The translations under genes and the position numbers were made by a program. From positions 1 through 46,748 of the forward strand of contig CAJLRL010000017.1 of assembly GCA_905209075.1 (NCBI GenBank): 46,748 nt of DNA, read 5' to 3'. Below the pieces are notes generated by a model. That model made no database searches. It saw only the letters and a program-made list of their open reading frames with translations, and was not told where the DNA came from. Source of the DNA: an uncultured Lachnospiraceae bacterium (lineage in GTDB: Bacteria > Bacillota > Clostridia > Lachnospirales > Lachnospiraceae). Below, piece by piece: positions 41,564 through 46,748 of this stretch (within the stretch, counting starts at the first letter, position 1; every line of letters starts with the position of its first letter).

Positions 41564-43167
41564 TGTTTAAGATTCTTTTGAAAAAGCAAATGACAGAGAT
41601 CTTCCGAGGATATTTTTATGATGCAAAGAAAAATAAAAAGCGTTCTCTGTTTTCTACGATCATGTTTATTATTATCTATCTTGCAATAATGATCGGGGTG
41701 TTGGGCGGAATGTTTACTTATCTCTCAGCCGGATTGTGTGAACCTTTGACGACAGCAGGTATGGGATGGCTTTATTTTATAATAATGGGTATGATAGCAA
41801 TTGCTCTTGGATCGTTTGGAAGTATTTTTAATACATATTCAGGATTATATCTGTCAAAGGACAATGATATGCTGTTGTCACTGCCGATACCAACAGGATG
41901 TATTGTTGCAGCAAGACTTACAAGTGTTTATTTGCTTGGACTTCTGTATTCTGCTGTTGTTATGGTTCCGGCAGTGATAGTGTATTGGATAGAAGCTCCG
42001 ATAAATATAAGTATTGTGATAGGATCAATATTTCTGATTATAATAATTTCAGCAGTTATACTTGTATTATCATGTGTATTGGGCTGGGGTGTTGCAAAAC
42101 TCAGTCTGAAATTAAAAAATAAGAGTTTTGTCACAGTATTTTTATCACTTGCTTTCTTTGCACTTTATTACTTTGTATATTTTAAAGCGCAAAGTGTTAT
42201 ACAGGATCTGATAATGAATGCAGCTATATATGGACAGAAAGTTAAAGATTCTGCATATCCGCTCTATCTGTTTGGAAAAATCGCAGAGGGAGACTGGCTT
42301 GCAATTGGCATATTTGCGGTTATAGTTGCGTTAATCTGTATATTTACATTCTGGATTTTATCACGAAGTTTCATTGGAATTGCAACGTCAACGGCTTCAA
42401 CGGCAAAGAAAAAGTATAAAGAAAAGCATGTAACCAGAAAAAGTATTTCATCGGCACTTCTGGCAAAGGAATTTGGCAGATTTATATCAAGCCCTAATTA
42501 TATGCTTAATTGTACAATGGGATCTGTGTTTCTTATTATAATAAGCGGCGCATTAATAATAAAAGGCGGAGATTTTGCCGGGGCATTAAATCAGTTTTAT
42601 GCAACAGGCATGGATCAGGGATTTATCGTCGCTATAATAATAACTATAATCTGCGTGACTGCGGCAATGAATGATATGGTTGTCCCTTCGGTGTCTCTTG
42701 AAGGAAAAAGCATATGGATAGGACAGTCGCTTCCGGTTGAACCATGGAACATACTTAGTGCAAAACTCATGGTGCAGATACTTGTGACAGGAATTCCGGT
42801 TATATTGTGTGAAGCCTGCTGCGTAGTACTTTTTGATTTTGGCATTGCAGAAAAAATAATGATATGTATCATTCCTCTTATCTTTACAGTTTTAATAGCA
42901 TTATTCGGACTTTTTCTTGGAATAAAAATGCCAAATCTTACATGGACAAGTGAACTTGCTCCTATCAAACAGGGAATAAATGTAATGATAGCTATGTTCG
43001 GAGGAGCAGCATTAGGAATGCTTATAATAGCTGTTTACTATCTTATTAAATCAAAAATAGATATCATATTATATCTGGGAATGACTGCGGCAGTATTTAT
43101 TGTGGCAGCAATAATATTGTATACGTGGCTTAAGAAAAAAGGGGCACAGATTTATAGATTTTTATAA
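41563..43167 (+). CDS. ABC-2-type membrane permease
   Basis: This 534-residue protein has about twelve hydrophobic helices in two sets, separated by a basic cytoplasmic stretch (about 282-300, TAKKKYKEKHVTRKS). It is similar in plan to large permeases paired with single EcsA-like ATPases. The substrate is not evident. The GTG start overlaps the ATPase stop and a GGAGGG site lies at the end of that gene. A terminator follows the stop codon. Confidence 0.8.
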   Translation: MFKILLKKQMTEIFRGYFYDAKKNKKRSLFSTIMFIIIYLAIMIGVLGGMFTYLSAGLCEPLTTAGMGWLYFIIMGMIAIALGSFGSIFNTYSGLYLSKDNDMLLSLPIPTGCIVAARLTSVYLLGLLYSAVVMVPAVIVYWIEAPINISIVIGSIFLIIIISAVILVLSCVLGWGVAKLSLKLKNKSFVTVFLSLAFFALYYFVYFKAQSVIQDLIMNAAIYGQKVKDSAYPLYLFGKIAEGDWLAIGIFAVIVALICIFTFWILSRSFIGIATSTASTAKKKYKEKHVTRKSISSALLAKEFGRFISSPNYMLNCTMGSVFLIIISGALIIKGGDFAGALNQFYATGMDQGFIVAIIITIICVTAAMNDMVVPSVSLEGKSIWIGQSLPVEPWNILSAKLMVQILVTGIPVILCEACCVVLFDFGIAEKIMICIIPLIFTVLIALFGLFLGIKMPNLTWTSELAPIKQGINVMIAMFGGAALGMLIIAVYYLIKSKIDIILYLGMTAAVFIVAAIILYTWLKKKGAQIYRFL

Positions 43168-43208
43168 TAAAAAATGGACTCAACAAAATAATAAAGATCA
43201 ATGTAGAA

Positions 43209-43245
43209 GCGCCAGAAACGGATTGTACCGGACTGGCGTTTTTTA
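43209..43245 (+). terminator. Terminator after the exporter genes
   Basis: CGCCAG at 43210-43215 pairs with CTGGCG at 43233-43238, with an inner CGG/CCG pairing (43219-43221 with 43228-43230), followed by six T residues. Confidence 0.8.
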
Positions 43246-43458
43246 ATCGAAGATTGAAACACAATATATTTGATGTTATGATTAAAATAATTGATAAGTA
43301 TGGACATAATGAAAGGTTACTTGGCCTGTTACAAAAGAAACATTATATAACTAGTTATACAAAAAGCTTGAGCCAAATGAGAATACTTTTGAAGTATGGG
43401 TAAAACAGCAGCAATAGCATGCAATGGTGAAGAATAACTATGGAAAGCAGGTGATTAA
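43246..43458. other. Gene-free spacer
   Basis: This is an A+T-rich stretch with only short open frames (fewer than 17 codons before stops). A fragment reading EPNENTFEVWVKQQQ may be a coding remnant. No promoter, RNA or repeat could be supported. Confidence 0.5.
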
Positions 43459-43999
43459 ATGCTCAATAAAGATTTTTTTGGTGAAACGAAGAATGTAGAA
43501 TTTAAAAGAGAAATTCCAAGCAAGCATGAAAAGTTCTTGAAAGATATTATCGCATTTTCAAACAGTACTGGAGGTCAGGTCATTCTTGGAATTTATGCAT
43601 ATCGTTGAGACCAGGGGAACAGGAATTCCAAGAATCATTAATAGATGTAACGAATATGGTCTTCCAGAACCAGTATTTGAAGAATTCGGTAATGGCTTTA
43701 AAGTAGTTCTTTTCAAAAAAGTAAGCAATGCTCCGAAAAAAGTAAGCAATACATTTGAGGATTATATACCATTATTAAATGCAGTAGGAGCAACTGATAT
43801 ATATATAAATAACATAAGAATCGTATATGAGCATTGTAGAGTAGATACTCTGTTTGGGCAGACAAATGTAATGGAATGGCTTAATTGTTCTAAATCTAAG
43901 GCAACTAATGTTATGAATGTTTTAAAAATGGCAAATGCAATAGAAAAAGTAAAAGGATTTGGCCCAGAAAAGTATAGATTTTTGGATTTAAAGGATTAA
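43459..43999 (+). pseudogene. AlbA_2/Schlafen-type ATP-binding regulator, centre deleted
   Basis: The first 49 codons from ATG 43459 read MLNKDFFGETKNVEFKREIP...FLKDIIAFSNSTGGQVILGI, the start of AlbA_2 (divergent AAA-4) domain proteins. The frame then changes at about 43590, and a second frame to 43999 encodes VETRGTGIPRIINRCNEYGLPEPVFEE, the C-terminal ATP-lid motif of the same family, plus a winged-helix-like end (MEWLNCSKSKATNVMNVLKMANAIEKVK). Intact members are about 400-500 residues, so some 250-300 residues between the two parts are missing and the joint is out of frame. The C-terminal 137 codons might still be translated from a TTG at 43586, but no ribosome site supports this. Confidence 0.75.
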
Positions 44000-44002
44000 A
44001 AT

Positions 44003-45523
44003 ATGAAAATTGACCGTTTTATGATAGCTGCCCCGAAAAGCGGCAGTGGAAAAACAATGATAACCTGCGCCATGTTGCAGCTGCTAAAGGGCAGAGGAAA
44101 AAAGGTTGCATCATATAAATGCGGACCAGACTATATCGATCCAATGTTTCACAGAAAAGTTCTCGATGTCCATTCAAAAAATCTGGATACATTTTTTACG
44201 GACGAAAGGACAACGATGCAGCTTTTTACAGATGGAAGAGCTGACGGAGATTTTGCTGTACTTGAGGGTGTTATGGGATTATATGACGGACTTGGCGGCA
44301 TATATGAGCAGGGGGCGTCATACCATCTTGCAAAAGTGACACATACTCCGATAATACTTGTGGTGGATGCAAAGGGAATGGGAAAGTCTGTGCTGGCTCT
44401 TATAGCTGGATTTTTGCAGTATGACACACAGCATCTCATTAAAGGCGTATTGCTAAACAGAATGTCGAAAGGTTATTATGACATAATAAAACCACTTATA
44501 GAGCAGGAACTTTCACTAAAGGTGGCCGGATATTTCCCAGAGCAGAAGGATATCATGCTTGAGAGCAGGCATCTTGGACTTGTAATGCCTGATGAACTTG
44601 ACGATATAAAAGAACAGCTGTGTGAAATCGCAGACAGGCTGGAAAAGACGATAGATATGGAAGTACTGCTGGATATTGCAGCAGAGGCGGAAGAAATCGG
44701 TGGCTGTGGAAATGCAGATAGAGATAATCCTCAGACTATAAATATCGGCTGTATAAAAAATGAATTTACACAAAATGTAAAAACAGATTGTGAAACACAA
44801 TATCAAACAACAAAAATTGTAAATATAAAACAGATGCAAATTAAAAACGAGGATGACACAGTAAACATAGCAGTTGCAATGGATGAAGCATTTTGTTTTT
44901 ATTACGAAGATAACTTAAGACTGCTCGAAAAATATGGAGCAAAATTACAGTATTTTTCGCCTCTGGATGATACAGAATTACCTGATAACTGCGATGCGCT
45001 GCTGATTGGCGGTGGTTATCCGGAACTGTATGCAAAGGAACTGAGTGAAAATATATCTATGCGGAATTCAATAAAAACTGCCTTTAAAAATGGCCTGCCA
45101 ACGGTTGCCGAATGCGGTGGATTTATGTATCTGCACACATATATCCATAATATATGTGAAGAGAACGCTGGTGTGCAGGAGCATGTTTTTAACATGGCTG
45201 GAGCTTTGGATGGGGAGTGCTATTTCAAAGGTAAGCTGGTCCGGTTTGGATATATTGAATTGGAGGAAAAACATAGCAATTTTCTGCCACCGGATGAAAA
45301 GATCCGGGCACATGAATTTCATTATTATGACAGCAACAATAACGGACAGGACTGTATTGCGGTCAAACCGGTTACAGGCAGAAAGTATGATTGTGTGATA
45401 AGCAAAGATAATTACTGGATAGGATTTCCTCATCTTTATTACCCATCAAATCCGCATTTTGCTGAAAATTTTGTAAAGAAAGCACAGGAGTATAGAAAAA
45501 ATAAAAATGGAAAACTCATATAG
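44003..45523 (+). CDS. cbiA: Cobyrinate a,c-diamide synthase
   Basis: This 506-residue ATP-dependent amidotransferase adds amides to cobyrinate in anaerobic cobalamin synthesis. The N-terminal dethiobiotin-synthetase-like domain has the P-loop APKSGSGKT at about 10-18 and LEGVMGLYDGLGG. The C-terminal class I glutamine amidotransferase domain has nucleophile C371 in VAECGGFMYL and the HEFHYYD histidine near 437. It is longer than the usual 440-460 because of a polar Asn/Thr/Lys linker at about 232-286 between the domains. No other cob/cbi genes or B12 riboswitch is present in the window. The 3' end overlaps the next gene by 17 bases. Confidence 0.93.
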   Translation: MKIDRFMIAAPKSGSGKTMITCAMLQLLKGRGKKVASYKCGPDYIDPMFHRKVLDVHSKNLDTFFTDERTTMQLFTDGRADGDFAVLEGVMGLYDGLGGIYEQGASYHLAKVTHTPIILVVDAKGMGKSVLALIAGFLQYDTQHLIKGVLLNRMSKGYYDIIKPLIEQELSLKVAGYFPEQKDIMLESRHLGLVMPDELDDIKEQLCEIADRLEKTIDMEVLLDIAAEAEEIGGCGNADRDNPQTINIGCIKNEFTQNVKTDCETQYQTTKIVNIKQMQIKNEDDTVNIAVAMDEAFCFYYEDNLRLLEKYGAKLQYFSPLDDTELPDNCDALLIGGGYPELYAKELSENISMRNSIKTAFKNGLPTVAECGGFMYLHTYIHNICEENAGVQEHVFNMAGALDGECYFKGKLVRFGYIELEEKHSNFLPPDEKIRAHEFHYYDSNNNGQDCIAVKPVTGRKYDCVISKDNYWIGFPHLYYPSNPHFAENFVKKAQEYRKNKNGKLI

Positions 45524-45746
45524 ATATTTTAAAAATACAGATTGCAGATATTTTCCGTGCCATAAAGGACTTGATGATTTTAATTGTCTGTTCTGTTATT
45601 GTCCGTTGTATGAAATGAAGAACTGTCCGGGAAATAAACGATATATCGAAAAGAATGGGAAACCACTTAAGGTATGTACGGATTGTGCGTTTCCGCATAA
45701 ACCGGAGAATTATGACATAATCATAGAAATTTTAAAACGAAGATGA
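45507..45746 (+). CDS. Cysteine-rich small-domain protein
   Basis: This 79-residue protein has eight cysteines (C13, C18, C27, C30, C32, C40, C57, C60) in the pattern of the cysteine-rich small domain (PF04071 type), which probably binds metal or an Fe-S cluster. It overlaps cbiA by 17 bases, so the two are translationally linked, and a link to cobalamin synthesis is inferred. No signal or membrane segment is present. The exact biochemical role is unknown. Confidence 0.82.
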   Translation: MENSYRYFKNTDCRYFPCHKGLDDFNCLFCYCPLYEMKNCPGNKRYIEKNGKPLKVCTDCAFPHKPENYDIIIEILKRR

Positions 45747-46129
45747 AGAATAAAAATACCGGTTTATCGGTTGGACTTAAAAATAGTGACTATGGAAGTT
45801 CAATTATATATGAAACAGAATCTGTGACCAATGCAGATACTGATTTTACGATGGCAGCGACGGTAAATGCAGATAATGAGGCAGCCAAAAAAATTAAAGA
45901 TTCGGGTATTGAGTATTATTTATCATTGACTACAGCGGGAACTCCCTGATTCACTTCTTATGGATACATATACAGGGCTTTCGTATGAAGGAAACAACTG
46001 GGTATGACTATATATAGTGAGGTTATGACCTGCTATGGCAGTAAATATGTGGTCATGTGTATGCCACAAGATTTTTGCGATATGAATAATGGGATAGATC
46101 TAAATGCAAGAGAAATCACTTTGTACTAA
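45743..46129 (+). pseudogene. Frameshifted remnant of an unidentified gene
   Basis: An ATG overlapping the previous stop (ATGA) opens 68 codons rich in Thr, Asn, Asp and Ala (SVTNADTDFTMAATVNAD), ending at a TGA near 45949. In the next frame the sequence continues sensibly as ELPDSLLMDTYTGLSYEGNNWV up to a TGA, then a third segment from ATG 46004 to 46129 gives 41 further codons. The pattern fits one former protein of about 125 residues broken by two frame changes. The family is not recognised. Confidence 0.45.
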
Positions 46130-46187
46130 TTGATGTATAAAATTATACCGAATGAAGATTAGTACCTGAAAAGGTGTAAAAGAAAAG

Positions 46188-46232
46188 AGCGGTTATAAAG
46201 CCTTATTTTATGGTTTTATAACCGCTTTTTTG
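46188..46232 (+). terminator. Strong terminator closing the cbiA region
   Basis: AGCGGTTATAAAGCC at 46188-46202 pairs with GGTTTTATAACCGCT at 46212-46226 (one G-U), followed by six T residues. Confidence 0.9.
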
Positions 46233-46298
46233 CATCTGGATGCTGATGTGCGATATATTTAGCAAACTAAATGCAATTCAACATAATTACAAAAAGTA

Positions 46299-46326
46299 TT
46301 GTATGAAATACTAAAAGTGGTACAAT
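46299..46326 (+). promoter_or_regulatory. Possible promoter of a short transcript
   Basis: TTGTAT at 46299-46304, 16 bases, TACAAT at 46321-46326, preceded by TGG as an extended -10. A second TATAAT is at 46332-46337 without a -35. The next signal is a terminator at 46372, so any transcript would be under 100 bases. Confidence 0.4.
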
Positions 46327-46371
46327 AGTTCTATAATATTCTGTCTTTGACACTTAAAAGGTATATAAATG

Positions 46372-46418
46372 GCCGCAATCCCAGTAAATATAAGGGGTTG
46401 CGGCTTTCTTGGTTTTTA
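46372..46418 (+). terminator. Terminator-like hairpin
   Basis: GCCGCAATCCC at 46372-46382 pairs with GGGGTTGCGGC at 46394-46404 (one G-U), followed by TTTCTTGGTTTTT. Confidence 0.7.
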
Positions 46419-46437
46419 CGTGAAATACGTAATGCTT

Positions 46438-46590
46438 TTACAAGCCTTTTGATCTGCGAATAATACCGGCGGCTACCTTTGGAGATAGTATTTCATAATC
46501 GGTTCGAAATCCAGCATTTTCATGAAGTGCATCAGTTATGGAAGTTCTTGTATAACAAGGGATGCAGCCATGTACACCGATTTTACGCAT
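46438..46590 (-). CDS. Small hypothetical protein on the minus strand (50 aa)
   Basis: From ATG 46590, with GGGGAA eight bases upstream, a 50-codon frame encodes MRKIGVHGCIPC... with ALHENAGFRTDYEILSP and IIRRSKGL at the end. Composition is protein-like and basic at the C-terminus. No family is recognised. It may be a small gene or a leftover of an element. An alternative ATG lies two codons upstream at 46596. Confidence 0.4.
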   Translation of the reverse strand: MRKIGVHGCIPCYTRTSITDALHENAGFRTDYEILSPKVAAGIIRRSKGL

Positions 46591-46639
46591 GTTCATTTCC
46601 CCAATTGCTTTAAATCATAATTCTATATGTACTCTTGTG

Positions 46640-46668
46640 TTGACAAAATGTAATGGGTACATTACAAT
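46640..46668 (+). promoter_or_regulatory. Near-consensus promoter of the XRE gene
   Basis: TTGACA at 46640-46645, exactly 17 bases, TACAAT at 46663-46668. Expected transcription start is near 46675, inside the second operator-like palindrome. Confidence 0.85.
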
Positions 46669-46689
46669 GAAAGTAATCAGTACATTACA
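46649..46689 (+). promoter_or_regulatory. Two tandem operator-like palindromes
   Basis: O1, TGTAATGGGTACATTACA at 46649-46666, is a perfect 7-4-7 palindrome filling the promoter spacer and reaching into the -10. O2, AGTAATCAGTACATTACA at 46672-46689, keeps the GTAAT/ATTAC core. The starts are 23 bp apart, about two helical turns, so two dimers could bind on one face and block RNA polymerase. Confidence 0.75.
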
Positions 46690-46710
46690 TTTAGGAGAGG
46701 AGCGATAACT

Positions 46711-46748
46711 TTGATATGGAACAGAATTAAAGTTTTACGTGCTGAAAG
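46711..46748 (+). CDS. XRE-family repressor, first 12 codons (partial)
   Basis: From TTG 46711, with AGGAGAGG ten bases upstream, the frame reads MIWNRIKVLRAE and runs off the edge. This is the typical first helix of small Cro/C1-type helix-turn-helix regulators (NRIKxLRxExG). Position directly behind tandem palindromes suggests autorepression. Confidence 0.65.
   Translation, partial: MIWNRIKVLRAE

Overview
The window reads as chromosome from a low-GC, anaerobic, spore-forming and probably flagellated Firmicute, most likely a Clostridia/Lachnospiraceae relative. The grounds are the sporulation genes gpr and spoIIP, a flagellin, a glycyl-radical enzyme with its activase, strong AGGAGG-type ribosome binding sites, A+T-rich spacers, and the gene order comEA..comEC-holA-rpsT-gpr-spoIIP..lepA-hemW, which is the same backbone as in Bacillus subtilis. 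No rRNA, tRNA or CRISPR array was seen.

Layout. (1) 1-2.2 kb is a scrap zone: a truncated IS1634-type transposase, one intact Rpn-type PD-(D/E)XK nuclease, and a decayed second copy of it with its promoter. (2) 2.2-11.6 kb holds unconnected genes: a VanZ-like membrane protein, a CrcB/Fluc fluoride channel, a divergent MutS-like ATPase, an AlkD-like glycosylase, a large flagellin, a secreted protein with nine 22-residue aromatic repeats, glnS and a DUF2225 zinc protein. (3) 11.6-16.8 kb carries arginine biosynthesis: argG on the minus strand, divergent from argC-GNAT-argB-argD, with palindromic operator-like DNA between them. (4) 16.9-26.6 kb is the competence/replication/sporulation backbone: comEA, then a response regulator, a histidine kinase and a GerMN lipoprotein set between comEA and comEC, then holA, rpsT (convergent), gpr and spoIIP. 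(5) 26.7-37.7 kb is a nucleoside uptake and catabolism block lodged between spoIIP and lepA: udp, a BMP-type binding lipoprotein, the YjjI glycyl-radical enzyme with its YjjW activase, a three-gene ABC importer, cdd, deoC, deoB and a Crp/Fnr regulator. (6) 37.8-43.2 kb resumes with lepA-hemW, then an ABC-2-type exporter pair. (7) 43.2-46.7 kb is accessory: an AlbA_2-type pseudogene, cbiA with a translationally coupled cysteine-rich mini-protein, gene remnants, terminators, and the start of an XRE repressor gene under a near-consensus promoter with two operator-like palindromes.

How the genes work together. The nucleoside block can be read as one pathway: the lipoprotein and ABC importer bring nucleosides in, Cdd converts cytidine to uridine, Udp splits it to uracil and (deoxy)ribose-1-phosphate, DeoB moves the phosphate, and DeoC cleaves deoxyribose-5-phosphate. 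The substrate of YjjI in this pathway is not known. The comE region joins DNA-uptake genes to a two-component system whose third member resembles the LpqB partner of actinobacterial MtrAB.

The observations most worth checking are the YjjI/YjjW pair inside the nucleoside block, the comEA-[RR-HK-GerMN]-comEC arrangement, an apparent AUA start for comEC, an apparently leaderless holA, and the tandem operators of the XRE gene at the right edge.
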